Assembly (NCBI GenBank): GCA_025435555.1
Contig: JAIWWG010000100.1
Location: 41,312 to 105,311, forward strand
DNA: 64,000 nucleotides
Direction of reading: 5' to 3'
DNA from: Chytriomyces cf. hyalinus JEL632
Lineage: Eukaryota > Chytridiomycota > Chytridiomycetes > Chytridiales > Chytriomycetaceae
The notes beneath the pieces were generated by a model. That model was not told the origin of the DNA. It saw only the letters and a program-made list of their open reading frames with translations, and did no database searches. Shown in pieces: positions 43,875 to 54,434 of this stretch. Made by a program: the position numbers and the translations under genes. The number at the start of each line of letters is the position of its first letter. The first letter of the stretch is position 1.

Positions 43875-44370
43875 TCAGGCGCTTTTGACCAGTTTCCAAG
43901 TGCTCTGCGAAACATGTCAATGGAAGAAAAATAACAAAAAAAAACATGATCACCTCGTAAACTACAAAAGTCAAGATTGTTCCTGGGATTACTCGAATGA
44001 GCGCGGGTCCAACTCCTTTGTAAAATCCACGGATTCCTTCACCCCTGTGTGTGTGTCATTTAGAGTGAGATTTTTTTGCGGATCAAAAGTAAACAACAAA
44101 ATCGGAACAAACCGGAATATGCGACCAGTCGTCTCTATCGATGTTTTATACCTTCCCTCCGTGTCAACGCGTTGATTCTTTTGAAGCAAAATTTTAGGTC
44201 ATTGAATGTTGTTTTAAAGAGGTGGGGTCGTCACCTGAATGCGCGCACGAATTACTTGGTACGGATACGTTACAACCATCGCAATCACTTTTGAAGTGAC
44301 AGACATGACTGCAACATCAGCGGTTCCCTGCATAGAATCAAAAAAAGGCATTTGAAATCATTCGCGAAGA

Positions 44371-44408
<38 letters not shown>

Positions 44409-45293
44409 AAGAAAGAAAGAAAGAAAGAAAGAAAAAACGGCACATACAAGTTTATCCTGGCCCCCACGACCTTTCCATTTCTTCATTTCCTCATACGCCA
44501 TGAATTGCACGGCGCCATGACTCACACCCACAAGACTCATTGAAAGCCCCTTGTACAATCCACGCACTCCTTCCCCAGAATACGTCTTTCGCAATCCTTC
44601 AAACAACCCTTGATACGCGCCTGGATCTCCCGCCCGATCCGCACACATTCGCGTCTTGACGAGCCAAAGCGGGTTCGTGACCAGACACGTCATTGCACCC
44701 GCCACAGCGCTTGCCAACAAATGATGCGATGCGGGTAAGCGGGAAGTATTGTTTGTAGAGTTGTTTGTTGTGGTTGTTTCGTGGACTGTTGTTGAAGAGT
44801 TGCGGTCGATTCGGTTTTGCATTTGGGTTTTGATGACATCGTACCTGTTGTTCGATTTCATGGGAATAAGATCTCTTTTGGGGTGAGTGAATGCATGTGG
44901 AATACATACCACAGAAAGTAGAGTCCCCAAGACATGCATGATGCAGTCAAGTTGGGTGACAGACCCCGGTACAGTCCACGGACCCCATCCATGGAGTATA
45001 TGCGTGAGAAGGTTGCAATTGTGCCACGAAGCCCAAATGCGCCCTTTTTGGATGTTACGTCGACTGTAATCAGGTTTGGAACATCAGAATAAAGCGTGCC
45101 AAGCTGTGCGTGCGTTTACCTTGGAACCTAGGGGGGAGAGATGGAGATTCAGCAAAGGGCAGTCGCAGAGGAAGCAGAGTAGTTACCTTGTCTTGACGAC
45201 ATCCAGTGGATGAAGGATCGCCGTCGAGACTGCTCCTGCGCTGAATCCGGCAATGGCCTGTCCAAACGCACTGCTAAGTCCTTTTTCTGACAT
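43875..45293 (-). CDS. Mitochondrial carrier, SLC25A32/FLX1-like (folate/FAD type)
   Basis: Mitochondrial carrier family protein with three two-helix repeats. Introns break it into about seven exons from ATG 45293 (MSEKGLSSAFGQAIAGFSAG then AVSTAILHPLDVVKTR). Signatures: HPLDVVKTR (repeat 1), NPLWLVKTRM (repeat 2, with Trp where most carriers have Asp/Glu), YPYQVIRARIQ (repeat 3), and LYKGLSMSLVGVSHGAVQFM, GLSPNLTASCMSWGLYFLWY. The Trp-containing second motif and SWGLYFLWYD are typical of the SLC25A32/FLX1 branch that carries folate and/or FAD. The last exon reads STWKLVKSA after a 53-nt intron; reading through gives an unlikely hydrophobic tail. A 33-base A run plus GAAA repeat (44374-44436) is inside an intron. 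The start lies 49 bases from the divergent 45343 gene. Confidence 0.85.
44374..44436 (+). repeat. A-run followed by (GAAA)n
   Basis: About 33 A, then about eight GAAA units, intronic in the carrier gene (a T/TTTC tract in the sense strand). Confidence 0.95.
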
Positions 45294-45342
45294 TTCCTTT
45301 TTTTTTTTTTTTTTAACTTCAAAACTTTACCACAATCAAAAC
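45294..45342. promoter_or_regulatory. Very short divergent promoter (49 bases)
   Basis: Start codons of the carrier gene (-) and the glycosyltransferase-like gene (+) are only 49 bases apart, and the spacer contains a 17-base T run. Either 5' leaders overlap or transcription starts inside the opposite gene. Confidence 0.5.
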
Positions 45343-46899
45343 ATGTTCCTGAAAACGCGATTCAAGGTCCCGAAAAGAGTCGCTCGCGGACTGATTCTAT
45401 TGAGCATCACTCTGGCTACGCTTTACGCGCTCAGATCCTCTCGCGCTACAACCGCCAAAGTGCCCATCCTCCTCGAAACAGATGCACACTTGAAATCACA
45501 GCGGGATCAGACTGCTTTACTCTCGATTCTTCACTACAACACACATGAAGGCTGTGCGCGAAATTTGCGGCATGTTTTGAATTTGGTGTCGAAATCATTG
45601 GATGGGTTTGACTATTCCATCTCGCGTTTTGATCCGTCGCATCTTGGATACGCGTTGGCGCATGAATCTGCGCAACGGTTTGTTGAAAGTGGAATCTATG
45701 CGAATGAGGTATGTTCTTGTTTTGATTGCATGAAATGTGGTTTACATTGAATAACAAAGATGCTCAGATTTGCGCAGGGCATGATGTGGTTGTTGTCTCA
45801 GACACGATCCCACACGCACGCGGACTGTTGCTATCTCTGTTGCATCCAGATCCTTTGAAACGATGCACTTCCACAGTCATTTTGGAAATCACGAATCGTT
45901 TCGATTATGCAATCACGGATCCTGAAGATTTGATGAGGTATTTTGCCCGTCGTGTCTTTTTTTCGCATCTGCGCCATGTAAAAATCGGGGCGGTTTTAAC
46001 AAGAAGATGGCAGATACTATTCCCTGTTTCATGACCTTGTTGCGATGCAAAGCAATCAGTTGTTTTGGGTCGCAAACAACAACTTTGAGCGTGCGTACAT
46101 GGAGCATCGGTTGAATATCAACATGCCGTTTGTCAAAGTACTGCGACCCCTTGGATATACGGATGCTATGGACAAGTCTTTACATGTAAACAACACTTGA
46201 ACCCTATCTGAAAATGACACGCAAAGTAACTCAAAAAAACCAATAGACACCTGACAACACATCCATCCTCACTCTATTTCACAACCACACGAACGTGTTC
46301 ACACTCTTGAAAAGCGAACATATCCCCAATTTGACCATTTTCCCAAAAGAACACGCGCACTATGGAGGTCCGCAAGGATTGACTGGGTACAAGGCGTACC
46401 TTGAATTCCCGTACCAAGTATCGACCATGAAATTGTATGAAAACCTGGCGGGTGGTGTTGTCATGTTGATTCCTACGCCGCAGTTTTTGGAGCATATTTG
46501 GAAGGTGATTTGATTCGATCACATTGTTTTCTTCATCATTTCTCAAACAGCGATCAGAGCAACAACCATGAAATTCTATATCACATGTGGAGCCTTCGAC
46601 GATTACCTGTCCGCCAATGGCTCCATCTCAAACCACAACATCACGCACATGTCCCAGGATTCCCGCAATGGAGTGCATACATGGATTACTATGCACCTGA
46701 ATTTGCGCCGTATTTGTATTACTTTGGTTCATGGGAGGAATTGCGTGAGTTGGCCAGTTTGGATGCATGGGAATTGGATTCTAGACGTGTTGCGGAGGGG
46801 AGGGGGATGTTTTATGAACATGTAAGGAGAGATACTGTGAAGGGTTGGGAATCTCTTTTTGGTGAGATAAGGGAAAGGAGTAGCAAGCATGAAATCTAG
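45343..46899 (+). CDS. Glycosyltransferase-like type II membrane protein, unassigned
   Basis: About five exons, ATG 45343. An N-terminal anchor (RVARGLILLSITLATLYAL) precedes a luminal domain: LLSILHYNTHEGCARNLRHV, CAGHDVVVVSDTIPHARGLL, TSTVILEITNRFDYAITDPE, VANNNFERAYMEHRLNINMP then VKVLRPLGYTDAMDKSL, HYGGPQGLTGYKAYLEFPYQ, VSTMKLYENLAGGVVMLIPT and PQFLEHIWK. The type II layout, the nucleotide-like DLVEITNRFDY-type strand and the late LPTPQFLEHIW loop suggest a Golgi glycosyltransferase, in keeping with other such genes in the window. I cannot name the family. The last intron acceptor is best placed after GCGATCAG (giving WK-SNNHEILYHMWS). The stop is TAG at 46897-46899. Confidence 0.55.
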
Positions 46900-47424
46900 T
46901 AAAACGCATACACATGGTTTGTACATTATCCTCTTTATTCAAAACGGGGGTGGCGTAAAACATTCCAGTTTAATTTTAGGTACTGCGAAAGCAAAGCTGT
47001 AAAACCGGCCTGAGGGCAATCAATTGGGCCCATACGACGCCGATCGAAGACCCGGCAAAACCGAATGACGTGTCCGGCAAAGTTTTACGGTTGTTACTGA
47101 CACATGTCCTTCATCCTTGTCAGAAAAGGCAAATCGGACAAGTGTTTGAGCGTGCGCAATGGATCGTTGGAGATTTTGTAGCGAACCATTTGTTCTCTGG
47201 GCAACATGAACAGCGACAATTCACAGTGGATCCAAAGAGACTCGAGTTTCATCAGGAAAATGATACCACAGGAAATCCTTTTGTCTTCTGATTGCCAGGA
47301 ACTCTCTCGCACACAACATATTCCAAAAAAAGAAGGTCATGAAAAATCAAACTGTATTTCTTTGCTTACTGCGGGCACAAATGCCTCAGTGTGTAAGATG
47401 TATAAAAATGTCAAACGTGTCAGG
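46900..47424. other. Intergenic region
   Basis: 3' flanks of two convergent genes. A short minus-strand frame at 47094-47312 (ending LKHLSDLPFLTRMKDMCQ) looks vaguely coding but has no start, partner exon or relatives that I recognise. Confidence 0.45.
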
Positions 47425-48196
47425 TTACATGCGATCAAAGCGCTGTCTCAGCATCGCAATCTCGTCCGCATTCGATCCAGTCTCAGCATCAATGCGCGTG
47501 ACAATGTCAAACAGCCTGTCGAGAAGCGCCGTCTGCGTGTCCATCTTCCTGTGCAAATCCCGTACAAGCTGTTCCAGTGACGGCTCGGCATGAACATGCT
47601 CTGACTCAGCGTGGCTCTGCATGGCTCGGGGAAGTGTCTGCAACGAGAGTCTGTGGGGGAGTGGCATGCGAGGGACACCCGATTGATCCACAACTGCATG
47701 ACCCATGCGAGGAGACGGAGGCAACGACTGTATTGGCAGTGGAGACAGCAGTGGGTTGTCGGAGTGTGTCTTGGTCGATAGAAGGGAGGCTCGACGCATT
47801 GTCGTCGAGTAGGTACCGGTATCGTCGCCGAAATGGATGGATGAGTTTCCTCCTGGGGTGTGGCCGCTTGCGCGGCTGCCTGGTCGTGAGGGTGTTGTTG
47901 GTGTAAGGGGTCTCTCTGGGTCAAATTGTGCCGTGGGAGGGTATCTGTTGCATTGGATAGTCAGGCGCACATTGTATATGTTGATCTGAGAGAGCAAGTT
48001 GTCTTGATGCAAGAAGTTTGGCAAGTGAAGACACACACCTCAGTCTAGCGTTGGCTGATGCAAGGGGCAGATGCGAGTCGTGGTCCAGCTGGTCCACAGA
48101 CAGCGCAGAAGGTGGTCTGTTCTGCACTGGGCTGTCGTCGCCAAAGAGGATTGACGATCGTCCACCGGCTGTTGCTGATCCAGAGACTCGAACCAT
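47425..48196 (-). CDS. Low-complexity protein with SSI-x-x-GDD motifs and a C-terminal coiled coil
   Basis: ATG 48196, one intron (about 48044-47941), stop at 47425; about 220 residues. Begins MVRVSGSATAGGRSSILFGD then DSPVQNRPPSALSVDQLDHD. The second exon has TPTTPSRPGSRASGHTPGGN then SSIHFGDDTGTYSTT, a Ser/Pro-rich stretch, and a C-terminal helical region (SLEQLVRDLHRKMDTQTALL, DRLFDIVTRIDAETGSNADE, IAMLRQRFDRM) with heptad-like spacing. The GG-x-SSI-x-FGDD element occurs twice and again in the divergent neighbour at 48397, so it is a conserved short motif. It resembles the PPGG/SS-x-x-FG elements of Jupiter/HN1-type microtubule-associated proteins. Function inferred only as cytoskeleton-related. 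Confidence 0.6.
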
Positions 48197-48396
48197 TGCT
48201 TTACTTGCTGATATAAATTGCCCATCGTGATTTTCCACCTGCGCTTCGCTTCTTGCTAAATTGGCCTTTATTTACAACCCATAAAATAAATATATTGGAC
48301 GGAAGATAAATCAGGATTGTGAAACTGATCTTTTGAAATTGTTTTGAGCGCTCATGTTCTGCTCGTTTCATTCTCATCCCAAAAAACCCAAAAAGA

Positions 48397-49218
48397 ATGA
48401 GCAGCCGAGTTCCTCCAGGCGGCCGCTCTACTCTCAATCTTGCCTCCACCACCACGGGACCTACATCAGCTTCTGCCATGCGCCGCCAATCCAACCCCAT
48501 CCTCGGCAACTCTGAACCAGTCCAAAAAGTTGTGGGAAAGAGGCGCTCAGAGAACTCGAATGCAACATTCGCGAGTCCTGCGGCTACACCAGAAACTCCT
48601 CAGAAATTCTCGATTCGGACATTCCCGAAAGCTGCTAGTGCTTCGACACACAGCAGGATCTTTGAGTCTACTCCAGTTTCACCGCCTTCCTCCAGATTTC
48701 GCAGAGAAAGTGCGCCCGCTACAACCAGCGGTACTCCAGCCGCTGGAGTCGCTTCCACAACTCCCACCACAACAGGCCGCAAACGCGTGCAGCAACCAGC
48801 AACCATCTCCGAGGCAATCACGCCACCCAAAACTCCAACCCCGAAACCCACGCAACTTCCAACTCCTCTTAAATCTCGCCACCTTGACCAAACAACTGCA
48901 ACCAAAGAACCAACTGCCCCCCACCGCCCACACTTGAAACCACAGCCTGAATCTAACGCACACCAATGGAAATCCAGTATCCTCCTTGGCGACGATAGTC
49001 CAGTGACGCCTAGTTTCGGGCCAACGAAAATCAGTTACCTCCCCAAACGGCGGACCGCGTTGCAGAAGGAGACACCGGGTTCCGTCAAGCTGGCAGAGTT
49101 GACGGGGTTTCAGGATGCTGCCGTGTTGATTTCCAAGAAGGAGGCTGGGAAATTGGATCCTGCGAGTGTTGGGTTGGCTGCTGGGAAGAGTGGATCAAAG
49201 AAACTTGGTCAACGATGA
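48397..49218 (+). CDS. Pro/Ser/Thr-rich protein with PPGGRS and SSI-x-x-GDD motifs (Jupiter/HN1-like?)
   Basis: 273 residues, one exon, ATG 48397. Starts MSSRVPPGGRSTLNLASTTT; NPILGNSEPVQKVV lies at about 33-46. The middle is Ser/Thr/Pro-rich with basic residues. HQWKSSILLGDDSPVTPSF follows at about 187-205. The C-terminal 80 residues are ordered-looking (FGPTKISYLPKRRTALQKET, KLAELTGFQDAAVLISKKEA). The combination PPGG plus S-S-I-x-x-G-D-D is what I recall for the conserved segments of HN1/Jupiter-like microtubule-associated proteins and flagellated-protist homologues. It shares that motif with the divergent gene 200 bases away, so the two look like related partners or paralogues. Not proven by alignment. 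Confidence 0.55.
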   Translation: MSSRVPPGGRSTLNLASTTTGPTSASAMRRQSNPILGNSEPVQKVVGKRRSENSNATFASPAATPETPQKFSIRTFPKAASASTHSRIFESTPVSPPSSRFRRESAPATTSGTPAAGVASTTPTTTGRKRVQQPATISEAITPPKTPTPKPTQLPTPLKSRHLDQTTATKEPTAPHRPHLKPQPESNAHQWKSSILLGDDSPVTPSFGPTKISYLPKRRTALQKETPGSVKLAELTGFQDAAVLISKKEAGKLDPASVGLAAGKSGSKKLGQR

Positions 49219-49675
49219 ACTTTTGTTTTCTGTTTTGCTTTGCGAGTGTTTTTTTCACGCGTTCGATTAAACTTGAAATCGTAACGTGACTACTTTGGTG
49301 TTCAGAACCCGAGCTGCGACAAGACGGGTGTGTTTTTAACTATGTATGATCACCAGAAAGCATTTTTTCGATGATGAATTGCTGACGCTTGTTTCACGGA
49401 GACGCGCTCTTACTGCCATCTCGAGAAAAAGAAATGAGGAGCATCGGGTTTGACAAGATGTTGCTCTTCTGGAAAAGCACACGTTTCAACTCAAAATGCA
49501 AGCAGGAAGTCTGAATTGAGATCATGCTCTGCCCTCAAGTGTGATGGGCGGGGGTGTCCAAGCTTTGGCTTAATTTCCCCTGTTTTGCCCAACCTTAATG
49601 GTTTCGCGTCACCGTTTATATTAAACTGAATATTTTTGTATATCAGTTTCCAATCTGACAAATCTTCCAAAACAA
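49219..49675. other. Intergenic region
   Basis: 3' flank of the 48397 gene and promoter of the GT31-like gene. ACCGTTTATATTAAA near 49611-49625 may include a TATA-type element about 55 bases before the ATG at 49676. No gene seen. Confidence 0.5.
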
Positions 49676-50836
49676 ATGCGAAAAGGCGTGCTCAGCAAAC
49701 AATTCCAACTGCTCCTTTTAGCCACTTTGCTTGTTTCTCTGATCAATTGGCTGCTGTTTCCCTGCTCAGAGTCATTTATTTCAAAGGCGCATGTGACCAA
49801 TGACGCCCGATCTCGCGAAAATGACCACACCCTCTACTACAAACTTATGGATAAAATGCCCATGTTCTTCAACTCATCAACCTATCATAAAAATCAGGAC
49901 TCATCAGTCATATTCAGCCTCCCAAAGACATTACTGATTCCGCAATCTCAACAAAGCAACCAACCCCGAGTCGACGATGCACCGCCACTCAGCAACACAC
50001 AACCACGTCTTAAATTCCATCTTGATGTTGATAAAATCGGCTGCCCAGCGCGTAAACGTGCCCTCATCAGTATCCTATCCACTGTCGACGTTCACAGCAC
50101 GTTCCGGCGAAACCATTTGCGCCAAATTTACCAAGAACTGAATTCAAAAACAGCAAACACAGCCGACATGATTGATATCGTGTTTTATTTCGGAACACCT
50201 CGATCAAAAGAGGAAGCATTCCTGTTGCGTTTAGAAGTAGCAGCACATCCGTCTGATAGCGTGGTGTACGGGCGACGGGAAAACAAAGACAAGGGCAAGA
50301 TTATTGACATGTACCATGCCATGCGGAAATCACGATTCTACGCTCCACATCCGACACACAGAGGTCGCTTTTGTGCGCGGTATCAATTCTTTGGGAAGGC
50401 AGATGACGACGCTGTGATTCATTTGCATCGTTTGAGTCAGTATCTTGAATTTGTCCAAGAAACGGAAGGAACGATGCATAGGCTTTGGATTGGGAGGACG
50501 GTGCACAACTTTCAGCTCGGCATGACAAGTTTGCTTAGCATGGATCTTGCCGAGTGGGTTTCCACGAGCCGTATTCCTGTCTTGAATGCGATTGGGAAGG
50601 AAGATAAAAAGGTTCGAGACTGGCTCAGATCCGGGAATATCGACCATTCTTTGGTGGATGCGTCTTTTCGATTCCACAACAAGATGGGTTCTAGAAAGTA
50701 TGGTCCCGCTTGGGCGGATGGAGTGGCGTCAAACGCGAGTATTGTCACTCATTATTGCAAAAGTCCAAAAGAGTTTGCTCAATGCGTGGAGGATCTGTTT
50801 GGGTACGACTTTTTAGCTTTTCGGGGTAGATTGTGA
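49676..50836 (+). CDS. GT31-like beta-1,3-glycosyltransferase (type II membrane protein)
   Basis: 386 residues, one exon. The N-terminus has a signal anchor (QLLLLATLLVSLINWLLFP), a stem, and a luminal domain: KRALISILSTVDVHSTFRRN, HLRQIYQEL, MIDIVFYFGTPRSKEEAFLL, KGKIIDMYHAMRKSRFY, and RYQFFGKADDDAVIHLHRLS, whose DDD is the metal/nucleotide-sugar motif of GT31 galactosyl/N-acetylglucosaminyltransferases. After it GYGRTVHNFQLGMTSLL-type sequence, then SMDLAEWVSTSRIPVLN and EDKKVRDWLRSGNIDHSLVD follow, similar in position to the E-D-V-x-x-G motif of the family. GT31 enzymes usually transfer Gal or GlcNAc in beta-1,3 linkage. The sugar is not readable. A gene-rich glycosylation theme is seen in the window. 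Confidence 0.75.
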   Translation: MRKGVLSKQFQLLLLATLLVSLINWLLFPCSESFISKAHVTNDARSRENDHTLYYKLMDKMPMFFNSSTYHKNQDSSVIFSLPKTLLIPQSQQSNQPRVDDAPPLSNTQPRLKFHLDVDKIGCPARKRALISILSTVDVHSTFRRNHLRQIYQELNSKTANTADMIDIVFYFGTPRSKEEAFLLRLEVAAHPSDSVVYGRRENKDKGKIIDMYHAMRKSRFYAPHPTHRGRFCARYQFFGKADDDAVIHLHRLSQYLEFVQETEGTMHRLWIGRTVHNFQLGMTSLLSMDLAEWVSTSRIPVLNAIGKEDKKVRDWLRSGNIDHSLVDASFRFHNKMGSRKYGPAWADGVASNASIVTHYCKSPKEFAQCVEDLFGYDFLAFRGRL

Positions 50837-51221
50837 AATACAAACACGTAAGGTGTAGCGTCAAGCGCGGAGACAAATAAAAATCTGCCGCTTTGCTGCA
50901 CAAATAGAAGGGAAGGGCGGCAACGTGGATGAACTTGGCCGCTTGGAAGAGATTTGATAATAAACGCAGTTCATCTGACTACCAAACCGCACGGCTTCAG
51001 CAGTGTTTTGAGGATCCCCGAAATTGCCTTTATCGCTGCACCTGTTTGAGTCTTAAGTGTTTATCGGACAAAAACACTTTATTTTTGCAATAATTAACTT
51101 AATTTATTAGGCTGAAGACGGATGCATAGAATAGGAAATTGAAGGGCAAGGAGGACCTCAGACAGCCTCCAAGAAAACGTACAAAAAGGGATTAAAAAAG
51201 ACATATGAGTATCCGACATTT
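50837..51221. other. Intergenic between convergent genes
   Basis: 3' flanks of the GT31-like and zinc-finger genes, AT-rich near 51070-51110. No gene recognised. Confidence 0.5.
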
Positions 51222-52161
51222 TTATACCGCGCCATGCACCTTGACTTGATGCAGGCGTAAACTTTCGTTGGTCTTGTAGAGCCTGCCGCAGTCTCTACAA
51301 GGAATATTGCGCAGATTCATAGCACTCGTGACGACCTTTTCCTCCATAGACATGTGCACAACGGAATGGTCCTTCAAGTCACACAACTGCTTTCCGCGGT
51401 AGTTGCACCCGGGCTCCTCGCACGAGTAGCGGGTGTCGTCGGGGAAATGTACCCGCTCATGCACCGTCAACTGGTTCTTTGTCTGGAAAGTCTTGTTGCA
51501 CTGCTTACACTCAAAGGGACGCTCCCCTGTGTTGTTGACCTTTTAGTTTATCGTAACAACCGAACCACGACTGAAATTTTTTTTTGGGTAAAGCTGTTGA
51601 TAAACAAGTAAAGCGATACCTGTGTGAACACGGATATGCACAGCAAGACCGGCCTTGAATTTGAAGGCTTTTGGGCACTGTGGATATGGGCATGCGAATT
51701 TTCGAGGTTCACTGTTTTTTTTTTTTTTTTCGGTGAAACAGGTTCACGCCAAATTCTCAGTGAGGCAAGAATGAGGCGGTTGCCGCAGCAAGTGTAGGGA
51801 GCTAATCAGAAACTGCTCTACTGGGAGGGCTGTCCGGGGCTGGAAGTACTCACGTGCGCGAGGTCATGGACCCAGCTTGGCTTCTTGCGTCCGATTCCTC
51901 AGATGCGCTGCGCGTTAGGGAAGGAGAATACGGCTGCTCAGGGACCGGGTAGTGAGTCATCAAGAACATATCCACTGGCGTGTTTGCTGGTGCCAGCAAA
52001 GAGGGTATGGGATTCATGGCGTCCAGCATGAAATCGCAGACTTGAACGCCGGGAAAGGTCACGGCATGGAACATGAAGAAAGGATCCAACCAGGGCAGGC
52101 CATTGGGATTCAAGCCATCGACAAAGCTCTGGCTATTTTCGACATGCGAGAGGTTGTTCAT
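51222..52161 (-). CDS. C2H2 zinc-finger protein, putative transcription factor
   Basis: ATG 52161. The first exon gives about 100 residues of a Pro/Ser-rich N-terminal region (SQSFVDGLNPNGLPWLDPFF and RSASEESDARSQAGSMTSR). Introns at about 51854-51712 and 51618-51532 separate the zinc-finger part. Fingers: FACPYPQCPKAFKFKAGLAV then HIRVHTG, then ERPFECKQCNKTFQTKNQLT (VHERVHF), YSCEEPGCNYRGKQLCDLKD (HSVVHM), and IPCRDCGRLYKTNESLRLHQ VKVH. Four C2H2-type units, the third atypical in spacing, joined by a TGERPFEC linker. DNA-binding is expected; targets unknown. The C-terminus is short (AMNLRNIP then fingers to GAV). Confidence 0.8.
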
Positions 52162-52463
52162 GGACGCTGTTTTAAAATGGGAAATTGTCGCTCTTGCGAC
52201 AAATGGCGACCACCCACCGTTGCGTCAAGAAAAATTGTTCAAAAAAACCAGAGCGAAATCTTGGGCTCCGTTCGGCCAAAAAATTGCAAAAGTCCTTGTT
52301 TTTACGTCTTGCAACATTCATTGGCCCGGGCGGTATCTGGCAAATACGGGAGAGGGGGTATTTGGGAAATGCGGTTTATGACCTCAAAAGCTGTATTTCT
52401 CAAGTATTGGGCTATTTTTGACCAAGTGCAACATAAAACATCGTTATCTGTCAAAAAAATACT

Positions 52464-53340
52464 TTATTCAGAATAGTCACGCCTGTTGCGCATAGTCATC
52501 CCACATTGCATTTGCAATAGAATCCCTCCAATTCTCCGCTTGCTCCCAGTCATCATGAAATCCTGCATTACAACTGCTGTAATCAACAAAGGAGGTTTCG
52601 TTTTCCAGATGCTCAAATCTGTCAGAAGCAAACTTGGAGCGAATGATGTTGAGTAAAATGGGAAGACCAATTGCTAGATCATGCTGGGTCTCCAAAGAAT
52701 ATGATTGCATGAATTTCAGAATGGGAAACTGCTTTGCCATGCATCCAAAAGTCCGCTCAACATTGTGTGCTTGTGCATGCCTCGGATTGAACAGCTCCTT
52801 TTTAGTTTTGGGTCTGTTAACAGTACAAATGTCAGTTCAAGCCATTCTCAATTTTCAAGACGTTACCTGAGGTCGCCTGCCCCCCATTCCTTCAAATGGC
52901 ACTGCACACCACAATAAGGCAACAGAATTTGCAGTCGCTGAGCATAGCCAGCATCTGCAAGATACCAGCAACCTGATGGAATGTTGAATCATTTCTGCAA
53001 GGCACCACCAGAACTTCGCCATGGTGAGCAGAGCCTCCCCATCCTGCATGGGTGTACTGAAACTGCATGTCAAACACACACCCCCAGCATGTTTTGAGTG
53101 AGCACACCACCCTTGCGACTTCTGTAAGGTGATGCTTCAGTTTCAGCAACACATACACTGAAATGAGTTCCTTCAAGAGCTCCAATGCAGCCATCAAAGA
53201 ACAGAGAGAACTTTGGATTCAACACAATCTCAGGCAGAATCTCGCAATCTGGCAGCAGCAATGTCATGAACTTTGGTTGCAAGTGCAAGATGGCCTGAAG
53301 AGTGAAAGGGATGGCTCACAGCCTTGGCGGACCTTTGAAA
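52464..53340 (-). pseudogene. PIF/Harbinger-type transposase, decayed
   Basis: Core blocks in shifting frames: LLLPDCEILPEIVLNPKFSL, FFDGCIGALEGTHFSVCVAE, MQFQYTHAGWGGSAHHGEVL, then WYLADAGYAQRLQILLPYCG, LKEWGAGDL, and after intron GTAACG...AACAG (about 52867-52815) KTKKELFNPRHAQAHNVERT and FGCMAKQFPILKFMQSY. This is the DDE_4/Harl1 pattern (GAxxGTH, GSAHH, YLADAGY, ELFNxRHxxxxNVERTFG). Single-base frame shifts near 53085 and 52985, and a break near 53290, make it non-functional. The intact element at 36190 is a different branch. Confidence 0.7.
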
Positions 53341-54434
53341 CCTCTCCTTGTAGAAATATAGGCGCTGGAACACAACTATATAGCGATCTTCGTGAAGTTC
53401 TTAAAGCTTGTATCGATAGTTTCTACTCTTTAATATATCAACTAAGGAATCATACAACTATTAGCGTAAGAAAGAAGAAGTATCATAACTGGCTAACCTA
53501 AGGATATACGCAGTGTTTGGTTTTGGTTTCTTGGGCTTTTATGATATTTATTATCTTAAGGTGAATCACAACACATCAAAACAGCTCTCCTTATGTACAT
53601 TTTTGGCTCCCATAAAATCTCATTGGGCTTTCTTCAGTTTCACTTTTGAGCCACCCTTTTTTTCCATTTCATTTGTCATTTCATTTCTACAAATGAGATT
53701 TGATGTGAAATCATCCATTTTTCATTTGCAGTTTGAAATTGCTGAAAAAGTGAGTCAGTGCTGACAATTCAGTTTTTCAAGCTGATTAGTCATTCATTAC
53801 TGGCTGACAGTTAAGGCTTGTCAATTATAATTAATATCCCCATATTGGGTAAGGTTATTGATTAATTGCTTGACTGGCTTGACATATTAGTCATACAAAA
53901 GTAGCAATAGAATACTTTTCCAAGTTGATTTCTATTTCTTCTTCTTAAGCTTATTTCTCTATAAAGATCAGAAGATAGCTGCATGAAGTTGACAGCAGTG
54001 TGGGTTGAACCAGTGACCTGTGGGTCTTTGGTCGCTAACCTTAACAACTAAGCCAGCATCATATAAATTCCAAACAATTACTTTCAACCATGCTTATGCT
54101 TGATCAGAGCAAGAATAGTTGAAATCATGTGGTAGGAATAAGCTATCGTCATCTACAAGTCTGCTACCCTTTATAGAATACAAGTATTCGTGTATTCATT
54201 CCCTTGTTATAGTATCTACTAGACGTTTACCCTACTCAATGTCATAATTCATGCCCATATGTATTGAGGTTGGTGGAATGGTGAGGTGCAGTGACTCTTC
54301 TTTATCTGCAGTAGAGAATAAGAGATGAATCAGGGAGAATTAACCTTTATTGAAGTAAACAGTGCTCCATCACTTGAGACTGATATTCAACATAAACGAA
54401 CGCAACGACCTCCTTGAACCATTTTGTACCCACC
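53341..54434. other. Gene-poor AT-rich region, probable transposon remnants
   Basis: Base composition is distinctly AT-richer than the flanks (for example 53400-53560 and 54040-54260). A tRNA-like stretch is at 54002-54055. No intact gene recognised. Confidence 0.45.
54002..54055 (-). repeat. tRNA-like fragment, possibly a tRNA-derived SINE
   Basis: Minus strand shows an A-box-like TGGCTTAGTTGTTAAGG and a B-box-like GGTTCAACCC about 35 bases apart, but T-arm and anticodon stems do not close, so it is not a tRNA gene. It could be a tRNA-derived SINE or a primer-binding relic. Confidence 0.35.

Noticed and set aside
47094-47312. Minus-strand frame ending LKHLSDLPFLTRMKDMCQ
   Set aside because: Possible coding tail but without a start, partner exon or relatives, so not annotated as a gene.
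53341-54434. LTRs flanking the gag fragment
   Set aside because: No matching direct repeats found by eye on the two sides; cannot be supported.
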